Part shown: piece by piece, positions 43,421 to 52,284 of the stretch
Numbering within the stretch: position 1 is the stretch's first letter
Layout of the letters: every line of letters begins with the position of its first letter
DNA from: Gordonia sp. OPL2
GTDB taxonomy: Bacteria; Actinomycetota; Actinomycetes; Mycobacteriales; Mycobacteriaceae
DNA length: 64,000 bases
NCBI RefSeq assembly: GCF_003797825.1
Contig: NZ_RKME01000001.1
Span: forward strand, 372,001 to 436,000
Direction: 5' to 3'
Position numbers and translations under genes: made by a program
Notes under the pieces: generated by a model
The model's database searches: none
Told to the model about the DNA's origin: nothing
Seen by the model: only the letters and a program-made list of their open reading frames with translations

Positions 43421-44842
43421 ATGCAGTCCGCGAAGAAGACCATGCAGTCGGTGCTGGCCACCGCCAGCCGTGCCTATCCGAGCCCTCCACGTGCGCTGGC
43501 GGAACCACCCGCCGGATCAGACCTGAAGCCGGTCATGGGTGATGCCGGGATGCCGTTCCTCGGCAACACCCTCGAAGCGCTCGCCGATCCCCTTGCCAGC
43601 GCGATGAAGCGATTCGATCGGTTCGGCCCGGTGTCGTGGTCGGGGTCGCTCAACATGAACATCGTGACCCTGGTCGGGCCCGAGGCCATCGAGGCCGCGT
43701 GGATGAACCGGCAGAAGGCGTTCTCCAGCGAGGACGGCTGGGAGCCCATGATCGGCCCGTTCTTCCGTCGCGGGATCATGCTGATGGACTTCGACGAGCA
43801 CATGCACCACCGCCGGATCCTGCAGCAGGCCTTCACCCGGCCGCGTCTGAACGGATACCTCGACATCATGACGCCGCACATCGAGAAGACCCTGTCGAAC
43901 TGGGAGGTCGGCAAAGGGTTCCCGATGTACTCCCGCACCAAGGATTTGACCCTGTCGCTTGCCACCGAGGTGTTCGTCGGTGCCTCACTGAACGAGGCGC
44001 AGGCCCACCGACTCGAGAGTGCCTTCGAGGCGGCGGTGCGCGGCGGCCAGGCCCTCGTCCGCGCCGACGTGCGGGACTGGACCTGGGCCCGCGGACTGCG
44101 GGGCCGCGAGTACCTGCAGAAGTACTTCCGGTCGGAGATCGCTGCGCGGCGGGCGGGTGACGGCGACGACCTGTTCAGCGTCCTGTGCCACAGCGAGGAC
44201 GAGGACGGCAACACATTCGGTGACGAGGACGTCGTCAACCACATGATCTTCGTGATGATGGCGGCCCACGACACCAGCACGATTGCGCTGTCGATGCTGA
44301 CCTACTTCCTGGGCCGGTACCCGGAATGGCAGGAGCGCCTGCGCGACGAGTCGCTCGCGCTGGGCAAGTCCACCCTCGACTACGACGACCTCGACTCGCT
44401 GCCGAGTCTGGATCTCGCCTTCAAGGAGACGCTGCGCATCAACGCACCCGTGGGCATGCTGTTCCGCAAGACCATCGCCGACACCGACATCCTGGGTCAC
44501 TACGTGCCCAAGGACACGCTCGTCGCCATCCATCCGTGGGCATCGATGCTCCGCGAGGAGTGGTGGCCGAACCCGACGCAGTGGAACCCCGAACGATTCT
44601 CCGCCGAACGCCGTGAGGACAAGGTCCACCGGTTCGCCTGGGCGCCGTTCGGCGGCGGGGCACACAAGTGCATCGGATTGTATTTCGGTGGCATGGAGGT
44701 GAAGTCGATCATGCACCAGATGCTGCAGAGGTTCGAGTGGTCGGTTCCCACCGACTACCGCCTCGATCTCACCTATGGAACCGGGCCGACGCCGGCCGAC
44801 GGTCTCCCGATCGATTTCCGGCAACGCAGGACGGCCGGGTGA
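43421..44842 (+). CDS. Cytochrome P450, CYP136-like
   Basis: A 473-residue P450. The oxygen-activation helix reads MMAAHDTSTIALS, the ExxR motif is KETLR, and the heme loop is FGGGAHKCIGLYFGG with the axial Cys. The N-terminal segment LKPVMGDAGMPFLGN and the block IGPFFRRGIMLMDFDEHMHH closely match my memory of M. tuberculosis CYP136 (Rv3059). GGGGAGAG precedes the ATG at 43421 by 8-9 nt. No ferredoxin partner is adjacent. The substrate is unknown. It is convergent with the LysR gene. Confidence 0.93.
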   Translation: MQSAKKTMQSVLATASRAYPSPPRALAEPPAGSDLKPVMGDAGMPFLGNTLEALADPLASAMKRFDRFGPVSWSGSLNMNIVTLVGPEAIEAAWMNRQKAFSSEDGWEPMIGPFFRRGIMLMDFDEHMHHRRILQQAFTRPRLNGYLDIMTPHIEKTLSNWEVGKGFPMYSRTKDLTLSLATEVFVGASLNEAQAHRLESAFEAAVRGGQALVRADVRDWTWARGLRGREYLQKYFRSEIAARRAGDGDDLFSVLCHSEDEDGNTFGDEDVVNHMIFVMMAAHDTSTIALSMLTYFLGRYPEWQERLRDESLALGKSTLDYDDLDSLPSLDLAFKETLRINAPVGMLFRKTIADTDILGHYVPKDTLVAIHPWASMLREEWWPNPTQWNPERFSAERREDKVHRFAWAPFGGGAHKCIGLYFGGMEVKSIMHQMLQRFEWSVPTDYRLDLTYGTGPTPADGLPIDFRQRRTAG

Positions 44843-44866
44843 ACGCACCCCGGTGATCGGGCCTGA

Positions 44867-45799
44867 TCAGATCGTCTCCGGCGCCTGTGGCCGAGAGTCC
44901 TTCTGATCGAGTCCGGCCACGGTGTCGACCAGATCCGCGATCAGCTCCTCGCCCTCTTCGCGGTTGGTCCGCCAGGCCGCGACCGTGGTGATCCGTGCAC
45001 GGACGCCGTCGATCGGCAGGATCCGCACCGGCTCGCCGATGAACAAACGGTTCGCCATCCCGGCCCCGAGACCGACCAGGGTGAAGGCCTGACCGGTCGC
45101 GACGAGGTGGGCCAGGCCGACGAAGTTGTCTCCGGTGAGTGTGATCCGCTTGCGGATGCCATGTCGGTCGAGCAGTTCGTCGAGGTTGCGGTAGATCTCC
45201 GGGGCGGCGTCATGCGTGATCGACGCGAACGGGATGTCGGCGAGGTCGGACAGGGCGACCGAGGTGCGTTCCGGTCCGATCGCCGCTGTTCCGACGGCGA
45301 CACCGACGGGCTGGCGTTCGAGGAACAGACTCCGTATCCCGGCCCCGCGTACCGGTCCGTGGACCAGCGCGAGGTCGATGTGTCCGGCACGCAGATCGCG
45401 CAGCAGCGGCTCCGAACTCGCCGGCAGCAGACGCGGCACGATGTCCGGATGCAGGGCGGCCAGGTCGGCGAGGAACGTGTCGCGTACGGTCGCAGACACC
45501 TCGGGGGCGATACCGATCACCGCCCGCCGGGTCGTCCGGGCGCCGGCACGGCCGACGACATCGGCGAGGGCGTCGACCCGTTCCACGATGTCGACGGCCC
45601 GGGGGAGCAGCACCCCACCCGCTTCGGTGAGGTCGACACGGTGATGGGCGCGCACGAAGAGCGATGCCCCGAACTCGCGCTCGAGGTCCTTGATCCGTCT
45701 GCTCAACGGCGATGGCGCGATGTGCAGCCGGGCGGCGGCGCGGGAGAAACTGCGCTCCTCGGCGACCGCCACGAACGAGCGGAGATGGATCAGGTCCAC
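44867..45799 (-). CDS. LysR-family transcriptional regulator
   Basis: A 310-residue LysR-type regulator. The winged helix-turn-helix (HLRSFVAVAEERSFSRAAAR, then LHIAPSPLSRRIKDLEREFG) is followed by a substrate-binding-like effector domain. It is divergent from the AtuA-CoA-transferase-kinase-dehydrogenase operon, the usual position for its regulator. The GTG start at 45799 has TAGGGT (45811 to 45806) 6 nt upstream, consistent with a leaderless transcript. The inducer is probably a substrate or intermediate of that operon (inference). Confidence 0.93.
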   Translation of the reverse strand: MDLIHLRSFVAVAEERSFSRAAARLHIAPSPLSRRIKDLEREFGASLFVRAHHRVDLTEAGGVLLPRAVDIVERVDALADVVGRAGARTTRRAVIGIAPEVSATVRDTFLADLAALHPDIVPRLLPASSEPLLRDLRAGHIDLALVHGPVRGAGIRSLFLERQPVGVAVGTAAIGPERTSVALSDLADIPFASITHDAAPEIYRNLDELLDRHGIRKRITLTGDNFVGLAHLVATGQAFTLVGLGAGMANRLFIGEPVRILPIDGVRARITTVAAWRTNREEGEELIADLVDTVAGLDQKDSRPQAPETI

Positions 45800-45805
45800 G
45801 CCCTT

Positions 45806-45896
45806 ACCCTATCGACGCCCGTGCCGCCAGGACCGATCCGGTCATCTACGCATGCGCGAATCGGTGCTGGTGTGGCCGGTCCGTCGTCCCTAGCGT
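45806..45896. promoter_or_regulatory. LysR/AtuA divergent control region
   Basis: The minus-strand TAGGGT (45811 to 45806) serves the LysR gene. GACCG-ATC-CGGTC (45831-45843) and CGCATGCG (45849-45856) are short palindromes where a LysR protein could bind. TAGCGT (45891-45896) is a -10-like hexamer for the operon, whose first gene has GGAGGTGG before its ATG at 45929. Confidence 0.4.
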
Positions 45897-45928
45897 GAGA
45901 CGAGAGGCGTCGACCATGGAGGTGGCAG

Positions 45929-47728
45929 ATGACACGCAGACCGATCCGGATCGCGAACTTCTCCGGATATCTCGGGGATCGCCGGACGGCGATCGACGAG
46001 GCGATCGCGGGCGACCCGGTCGACGTCCTGATGGGTGACTACCTCGCCGAGATCACCCTGGCGGCGTTGTCGGCGGCCCATCAGCGCAATCCCGATCGGG
46101 GATACGTCGACTACTTCGTCCGGCAGATCCGTCCGCATCTCACCGCGATCGCCGACCGTGGGATCAAGGTGGTCACGAACGCCGGCGGGTTCCATCCGGC
46201 GGCCCTCGCCGAGACCCTGCGCGACGAGATCGCCGTCGCGGGTGTGGACCTGCGCGTCGCGCACATCGAGGGAGACGACATCCTGTCCGATCTGGGTCGC
46301 CTGGGCGAGCTCGGTCACCGTTTCGACAACCTCGACAGCGGTGCACCCCTTGATGACTGGGCAGCCACGCCGTTCGCGGCCAACGCCTACCTCGGGGGCT
46401 GGGGTGTCACCGAGGCGTTGCGAGCAGGAGCCGACATCGTGGTCTGCGGCCGGGTGACGGACGCATCGTTGACCGTGGGGCCCGCGGCCTGGTGGCACGA
46501 CTGGGCCGTCGACAACTGGGACCGGCTCGCCGGTGGAGTCCTGGCCGGGCACATCATCGAATGCGGTCCCCACGCCGTCGGCGGCAACTTCTCCGGCTTC
46601 CTCGACATCGCCCACCGACGTGTCCCGGGTTTCCCGATCGCCGAGGTCGCCGCCGACGGCTCCTGCGTCATCACCAAACACGGGCGCGACGGCGGTGCCG
46701 TCACCGCCGACACCGTGACCGCACAGATCATGTACGAAATCCAGGGTCCGGTGTACCTGAACCCGGATGTCACGGCCCGGCTCGACCACGTCCGGGTGAC
46801 GGACATGGGCGACGACCGGGTGGAGGTGTCCGGGGCAACCGGATCGCCGCCACCGCCGACGACCAAGGTCGCCATCTTCGGGCCGGTCGGGGCGTCGGTC
46901 GTCAACACTGTGTTCGTGACCTCGCCGCATGTCGAGGAGAAGATCGCGCTCGTCCGCGATCAGCTCGAACTCGGTCTACCCGAAGGGGTCTCGCTGGACC
47001 TGACGCCGATCGGCACGGCCGCCGACGACCCGGAGTCACAGTGGTCGGCGACGGTGGCCCTGCGCGTGATGGCGACCGCCGACTCGGCGGAGGTGCTCGC
47101 CGACGCCGAGATGGGAGCGCGTCTCGGCAGCCTCTATCTACAGGGCATTCCCGGCTACTTCCACGACGGAGCCGCCGGATTGGCCTCCACGCCGCGGCCG
47201 CGCATCGACTACTGGCCGGGGCTGTTGCCGATGGAGGCCCTCGAGCATCGCACCGTTCTCGACGACGGACGGGTCATCGAGGTGCCCCCGCCGGCGACGA
47301 CCGGCGTCGTCGACCAACCGGTCCACCCCGAACCGGTGGAGGCCCCGCTGCCGGATCGGGTGACCCGCCTGCCACTGGGCACCCTCACCCACGCCCGCAG
47401 CGGCGACAAGGGTGGCAACAGCAACGTCGGCATCTGGACGGCGGACCCGCGGGTCTGGTTGTGGCTGAGACGGTTCCTGACCACCGACGAGATCCGTCGA
47501 CTGATCCCGGAGGCGAAGGATCTCGATGTGGTCCGGCACGAGTTCCCCGAGCTGCAGGCGGTGCATTTCGTGCTCCGCGGGCTGCTCGGTACGGGCGGGT
47601 CGTCGAATACCCGGGTGGATCAGGTGGGCAAGGCCGTCGGCGAGTACCTGCGGTCCCGGCAGGTGCTCATCCCGGACGACCTCCTCGACGGCACCGACGT
47701 GCACGACCATGGGGCAGATGCCCGATGA
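45929..47728 (+). CDS. AtuA-like (acyclic terpene utilization, DUF1446) protein with C-terminal AtuA-associated domain
   Basis: A 599-residue protein. The N-terminal about 450 residues match the AtuA/DUF1446 family (IRIANFSGYLGDRR, DVLMGDYLAEITLAAL, VVTNAGGFHPAALAETL, IVVCGRVTDASLTVGPAAW). The last about 100 (LPLGTLTHARSGDKGGNSNV) match the separate short protein that accompanies AtuA in other bacteria, fused here. AtuA is required for citronellol/geraniol catabolism in Pseudomonas; its chemistry is not settled. It heads a four-gene operon and overlaps the CoA-transferase gene by four bases (ATGA). A terpene substrate is not implied by sequence alone. Confidence 0.87.
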   Translation: MTRRPIRIANFSGYLGDRRTAIDEAIAGDPVDVLMGDYLAEITLAALSAAHQRNPDRGYVDYFVRQIRPHLTAIADRGIKVVTNAGGFHPAALAETLRDEIAVAGVDLRVAHIEGDDILSDLGRLGELGHRFDNLDSGAPLDDWAATPFAANAYLGGWGVTEALRAGADIVVCGRVTDASLTVGPAAWWHDWAVDNWDRLAGGVLAGHIIECGPHAVGGNFSGFLDIAHRRVPGFPIAEVAADGSCVITKHGRDGGAVTADTVTAQIMYEIQGPVYLNPDVTARLDHVRVTDMGDDRVEVSGATGSPPPPTTKVAIFGPVGASVVNTVFVTSPHVEEKIALVRDQLELGLPEGVSLDLTPIGTAADDPESQWSATVALRVMATADSAEVLADAEMGARLGSLYLQGIPGYFHDGAAGLASTPRPRIDYWPGLLPMEALEHRTVLDDGRVIEVPPPATTGVVDQPVHPEPVEAPLPDRVTRLPLGTLTHARSGDKGGNSNVGIWTADPRVWLWLRRFLTTDEIRRLIPEAKDLDVVRHEFPELQAVHFVLRGLLGTGGSSNTRVDQVGKAVGEYLRSRQVLIPDDLLDGTDVHDHGADAR

Positions 47729-49242
47729 CATCGTTGACCGATCGCCTCACGGCCGCCACCACGAATCCGGCGACCGACGACACCTTCGACCCCGCCGCCG
47801 AGCTCGCGGACGTTCTCGCCGGGATCGGGTTGTCCGCCGCCGACGCCGGCGGCACCGTCGACTTCCGCGGCGCCGACCCCGTCGTGCCCAGCACCCTGCG
47901 CCTCGGTGGTGCCGCCGCCATCGCGCTCGCCGCCAAATCGGTTGCCGTGTCCAAACTCTGGCGCCTCCGAGGAGGGGAGGGTCAGGACATCTCGATCGAT
48001 CTCCGCAGCACACCGCACCGGTTGTGCCCGTTCTACGACCGCCGCTGGGAACTCGTCAACGGCTACCCGGCGGGGACACCGGCCAATCCCTCGAACGCGC
48101 TCGGCTTCCGGTTCTACCGGACCGGTGACGACCGGTGGGTCATGCCTCTCAATCCCTATCCGAAGATCAAGGTGGGCGCACAGCGTCTCCTCGGTGTGCC
48201 GGATGACGAGGCCGCCGTCGCCGACGCGATCGCAAGCTGGAAGGGTCACGAACTCGAAGAGGCCGGCGCAGCGGCCGGCGTCGTGATGCCGATGCTGCGC
48301 ACCGTCCCGGAGTTGTTGCGGGAGGAACACTTCCGCGAGGTACTCGCAGACATGCCGCTGATCGAGATCACCCGGATCGGCGACAGCGAACCCGAACCGC
48401 TTCCGCCGGGCGCCGACCAGCCGTTCGACGGCATCCGCGCACTCGGAATGGGCCACGTCATCGCCGGAGCAGGTGTCGGTCAGGCGTTGGCTCTGCACGG
48501 CGCAGACGTCCTCAACATCTGGCGCCCGAACGAACTCGAACACGACACGACCTATGTCAGCGCGAACGTCGGGGTGCGCTCGGCGACGCTGGATCCCTAC
48601 CGCGGCGACGGGGCCGCGCGAATCCGGGATCTCCTTGCAGGCGCAGACGTGTTCTACGCCAACCGACGGCCCGGCTACCTGGCCGACATCGGCCTGTCGC
48701 CGCATGCGGCCGCAGACACCCGTCCCGGGATCATCCATGCGAGCGCATCCCTCAACGGCGAGACCGGCCCCTGGTCGTCCTGGGTCGGATTCGACCAGAC
48801 CGCAGGCAGTCTCGCGGGGATGATGTTGCTCGAGGGTGGTGGCGACGAGCCGGCCCTGCCGCCGATACTCGTCGTCAACGACTACATCGTCTCGTGGCTG
48901 ATGGCCGCCGGGGTGACCGAGGCGCTCGCCCGGCGGGCCGAGGAGGGCGGCAGTTACCGGGTCCACGTGTCGCTGACGCGTGCCGCCCTGTGGATCGTCG
49001 GCATGGGGATCTTCGACAAGGACTATGCGACACACACTGCGGGACGCCACATCGGCGACGACGACCGTCATGTCTATCTCGATCCTGAGACCTTCACCGC
49101 CGACACCCCGCTGGGCCGGTACCAGGGGGTGACCGAGCAGGTACACATGAGCGCCACCCCGGGCCGGTATCGGACGGTGTTGGTGCCTCGCGGCTCATCG
49201 CGGCCGGAATGGGCGACCGACCGGCATCAACACGCCAGATGA
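47725..49242 (+). CDS. CaiB/BaiF (family III) CoA-transferase-like protein
   Basis: A 505-residue family III CoA-transferase. The core segment ALGMGHVIAGAGVGQALALH begins the CaiB fold near residue 232, followed by GADVLNIWRPNELEHDT, LAGADVFYANRRPGYLADIG and HASASLNGETGPWSSWVGFD. The usual catalytic Asp of class III enzymes, normally in a KxxxGDxxR-type loop, is not obvious, so catalytic competence is uncertain. The first 230 residues form an additional domain. It probably activates the pathway acid to its CoA thioester. Coupled to AtuA by ATGA overlap; 134 bases then precede the kinase gene, in which a GAGGGGG site is seen. Confidence 0.85.
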   Translation: MTSLTDRLTAATTNPATDDTFDPAAELADVLAGIGLSAADAGGTVDFRGADPVVPSTLRLGGAAAIALAAKSVAVSKLWRLRGGEGQDISIDLRSTPHRLCPFYDRRWELVNGYPAGTPANPSNALGFRFYRTGDDRWVMPLNPYPKIKVGAQRLLGVPDDEAAVADAIASWKGHELEEAGAAAGVVMPMLRTVPELLREEHFREVLADMPLIEITRIGDSEPEPLPPGADQPFDGIRALGMGHVIAGAGVGQALALHGADVLNIWRPNELEHDTTYVSANVGVRSATLDPYRGDGAARIRDLLAGADVFYANRRPGYLADIGLSPHAAADTRPGIIHASASLNGETGPWSSWVGFDQTAGSLAGMMLLEGGGDEPALPPILVVNDYIVSWLMAAGVTEALARRAEEGGSYRVHVSLTRAALWIVGMGIFDKDYATHTAGRHIGDDDRHVYLDPETFTADTPLGRYQGVTEQVHMSATPGRYRTVLVPRGSSRPEWATDRHQHAR

Positions 49243-49376
49243 GTCGCAGGACAGCGGACGCCCGCGGGCGATAACTGCGACACGCGTGTCGCATGGCCTT
49301 TCGTCAACTGCCGACGGAACGGTCGCTCGGCCGGGTAGCGTCGCAACGTCGAGGTCGAGACACGAGGGGGACGGTA

Positions 49377-50864
49377 GTGATCGAGCCGAACAACAGGTCC
49401 GCGGACACCGATGCCACCGACGGGCATCACGGACCACCGACCGACGCCGCCGAGGTCGCGTCCCGGATCGCCCGGCGCCTGGGCCGGATCTGGGACCGCG
49501 ACCTGACGGTACGGGCCGCACGCGTCCTTCCCGCAGGCGCGAGTCGCACCACGTATGCGGTCGTCCTCGGCGACGAGGCGGTGGACGGACGCGGCGACGC
49601 GACGGCGGACGAGGCGGTCATCGTGCGGGCGGTCCCGTCGGCCGCGCCGGGCGACGGCGGACTCGACAGCGAGGTGCGGGTGCTGAGGGCCGCTGTGGAC
49701 GCAGGTGTCCCCGTGCCCGAGGTCCTCGACGTGAGTGACTCCGCCGACGATGACAACATTTTCGGATTCCCCTACGCCGTACTGAGATTCGTCGACGGCG
49801 AGTCGATTCCGCGACGCATCCTGCGCGACGAGGCGTTCGCCCCGATCCGCGACGATTTCGCACGGCAGGCCGGCGAGATCCTCGCTCGCGTTCATCGGAT
49901 GGACCCGAACCCCACGGGACTGTCGCCCCTCGGTGATCCGCTCGACGCGCTGCGCACCTTGTTCCCCGTCGAATACGCCCAGGCCCCTGCCGGTCTCGTC
50001 ATCGCGATGGACTGGTTGGATCGGCACCGGCCCGAACCGTCACCCACGTCGGTGGTCCACGGCGACTTCCGACTCGGCAACCTGCTGATCACGTCGGACC
50101 GTATCTCATCCGTCCTCGACTGGGAGCTCGCGCATCTCGGGGATCCGATGGAGGATCTCGGATGGTTGTGCGCCAAGGCGTGGCGGTTCGGCGTCGCGCG
50201 CCCGGTCGCCGGAATGGGCACCCGCGCCGAACTCCTCGACGCGTACGCCGAAGTCAGCGGCCGGCGTCCGACCGAGGAGACGCTCCGGTGGTGGGAGCTC
50301 TACGCCACGGTCCGGTGGGGCCTCATCTGTGGCGCCCAGGCCAACCGCCATCTCGACGGATCCGAACGATCGATGGAGCTCGCCGCGATCGGACGACGCA
50401 GCGCGGAGCAGGAATTCGATGCGCTGTTGACGCTCGGCGCCGCCACACCGCTGCCCACGCCCGACCCCCTCGACGACGGCACCGTCGCAACCGGCGACGC
50501 CGCGACGGAGGAGCCCCACGGCGCGCCGACGATGCTGCAGTTGCTCGAATCGGTGTCCGGGTTCCTCGTCGACGAGGTGGGCGCCGACGACGGGGTGTCG
50601 CCACAGGTCCGATTTCGCACCCGCGTGGCGACGAACGTGATCGCCACGGTGCGTCGGCAACTGCTCCTCGGCGATCGGCAGGCCAAGGAGAGTCGTCGGC
50701 GCCTGGCCGGTCTGGGCGTGTCCGACGGGGCTGCTCTCGTCGACGCTCTACGCGACGGCACACTGTCCGCCGCCGACGACACCGTCCTGTCGGTGGTGAC
50801 CGCCGAGGTGACCGACCGCCTGCTGGTGGCCAACCCCCGACATCTGTCCCGACCCGATTGCTGA
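49377..50864 (+). CDS. APH-fold phosphotransferase with C-terminal DUF6285-like domain
   Basis: A 495-residue aminoglycoside-phosphotransferase-fold kinase. Catalytic loop VVHGDFRLGNLLI (Asp) and metal loop LDWELAHLGDPMEDLGW are intact. The last about 100 residues (SVSGFLVDEVGADDGVSPQ and following) form the extra domain seen in kinases placed beside acyl-CoA dehydrogenases. Relatives include Pseudomonas LvaA and the kinase part of ACAD10/11, which phosphorylate hydroxyacyl-CoA. That role is inference here. GTG 49377 follows GAGGGGGA; a longer in-frame upstream start lacks support. The dehydrogenase gene is 14 bases downstream. Confidence 0.87.
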   Translation: MIEPNNRSADTDATDGHHGPPTDAAEVASRIARRLGRIWDRDLTVRAARVLPAGASRTTYAVVLGDEAVDGRGDATADEAVIVRAVPSAAPGDGGLDSEVRVLRAAVDAGVPVPEVLDVSDSADDDNIFGFPYAVLRFVDGESIPRRILRDEAFAPIRDDFARQAGEILARVHRMDPNPTGLSPLGDPLDALRTLFPVEYAQAPAGLVIAMDWLDRHRPEPSPTSVVHGDFRLGNLLITSDRISSVLDWELAHLGDPMEDLGWLCAKAWRFGVARPVAGMGTRAELLDAYAEVSGRRPTEETLRWWELYATVRWGLICGAQANRHLDGSERSMELAAIGRRSAEQEFDALLTLGAATPLPTPDPLDDGTVATGDAATEEPHGAPTMLQLLESVSGFLVDEVGADDGVSPQVRFRTRVATNVIATVRRQLLLGDRQAKESRRRLAGLGVSDGAALVDALRDGTLSAADDTVLSVVTAEVTDRLLVANPRHLSRPDC

Positions 50865-50878
50865 CCGAGAGGCCCGAC

Positions 50879-52153
50879 ATGGATTTCGCGCTGCCCGACA
50901 CACTCACCGACTACCTGGCCGAGCTCGATGCGTTCATCGAGGCGGAGATCGTCCCGCTGCAGGCGGCCGACGACAACGACCGCTTCTTCGATCATCGCCG
51001 CGAGGACGCCCGGACCGACTGGGACCGCGGCGGTCTCCCGAGCGCCGACTGGGAGGCGCTGCTCGGGGAGGCACGCCGACGCGCCGACGCCGCGGGACAT
51101 TTCCGGTATCCGTTCCCCGCGGAGTTCGGTGGTCGCGACGGCTCCAATCTGTCCATGGCGGTGATCCGGGAGCATCTGGCGGCCAAAGGACTCGGGCTGC
51201 ACTGCGATCTGCAGAACGAACACAGCATCGTCGGCAACAACATCGGGTTGCTGCTCATGCTGGAGTACGGCTCACCCGAGCAACGAACGGAATGGGTGGA
51301 GGGGCTGGCCGCCGGACAACGCTTCTTCGCCTTCGGGATCACCGAACCCGAGCACGGCTCCGACGCCACCCACATGGAGACCACGGCGGTACGTGATGGC
51401 GACACGTGGGTCATCAACGGCGCGAAGACCTGGAACACCGGTATCCACGCCGCACACCGTGACATCATCTTCGCGCGCACCGATGGCGATGCCGGGGACG
51501 CACGGGGGATCACCGCATTCCTGGTGGATCCGCAGAGCGAGGGGTTCACCGTCGAGGAGTACCTGTGGACGTTCAACATGCCGACCGATCATGCACACAT
51601 CACACTGCGCGACGTGCGCGTCCCGCATTCGGCCATCATGGGGGAGGAGGGCCGGGGTCTGCAGATCGTGCAGCACTTCTTCAACGAGAACCGTATTCGG
51701 CAGGCCGCCTCGAGTCTCGGTGCCGCCCAGTACTGCATCGACCGAGCCGTCGCCTACGCCAACGAACGTGCTCCGTTCGGCAAGAAGCTGTCGACCAACC
51801 AGGCCATCCAGTTCCCGCTCGTCGAGTTGCACACCCGGGCAGCGATGGTGCGCGCCCTCGTCCGTGAAACCGCCTGGAAGATGGACACCTACGGCCCGTT
51901 CGCCGCCTCACAGGAGGTGTCGATGTGCAACTACCAGGCCAACCGCCTGTGTTGCGACGCCGCCGATCAGGCGATGCAGGTCTTCGGCGGCCGCGGGTAC
52001 TCCCGTCACGAGCCGTTCGAGCACATCTATCGTCACCACCGGCGCTACCGCATCACGGAGGGGGCCGACGAGATCCAGATGCGTCGGATCGCCGGCTATC
52101 TGTTCGGGTTCATGGCCTCCGGAGCCCCGAAGGGCGTCAAGCCGAAGGAGTGA
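50879..52153 (+). CDS. Acyl-CoA dehydrogenase family protein
   Basis: A 424-residue flavoprotein of the acyl-CoA dehydrogenase family, in the longer ACAD10/11-like form. FAFGITEPEHGSDATHMETT and WVINGAKTWNTG cover the FAD-binding middle domain. NENRIRQAASSLGAAQYCID and QVFGGRGYSRHEPFEHIYRH cover the C-terminal helices, ending in RITEGADEIQMRRIAGYLF. A GAGAGG ribosome site lies 9 nt before the ATG at 50879. With the upstream kinase it may carry out dephosphorylative elimination and isomerisation of a phosphoacyl-CoA, or plain alpha,beta-desaturation. Last gene of the operon; the 131 bases after it hold no clear hairpin. Confidence 0.92.
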   Translation: MDFALPDTLTDYLAELDAFIEAEIVPLQAADDNDRFFDHRREDARTDWDRGGLPSADWEALLGEARRRADAAGHFRYPFPAEFGGRDGSNLSMAVIREHLAAKGLGLHCDLQNEHSIVGNNIGLLLMLEYGSPEQRTEWVEGLAAGQRFFAFGITEPEHGSDATHMETTAVRDGDTWVINGAKTWNTGIHAAHRDIIFARTDGDAGDARGITAFLVDPQSEGFTVEEYLWTFNMPTDHAHITLRDVRVPHSAIMGEEGRGLQIVQHFFNENRIRQAASSLGAAQYCIDRAVAYANERAPFGKKLSTNQAIQFPLVELHTRAAMVRALVRETAWKMDTYGPFAASQEVSMCNYQANRLCCDAADQAMQVFGGRGYSRHEPFEHIYRHHRRYRITEGADEIQMRRIAGYLFGFMASGAPKGVKPKE

Positions 52154-52284
52154 GATGGTCCTCGTCGCGCCAACCGAGATGTGTTCTCGGAGAACAGGGT
52201 TCGCACATCGGTGATTGCCCCCGGCCATCGGGTGCCGGGTGGACGCCGCCCCGCCACCCCGGCCGGCCGAAGCGACGTCGTGGG

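Noticed and set aside
52183..52195. Palindrome GTTCTC-G-GAGAAC after the acyl-CoA dehydrogenase gene
   Set aside because: It does not fit the mycobacterial LexA box or any site I know, and it lies downstream of the operon between convergent genes; too short to be a terminator.
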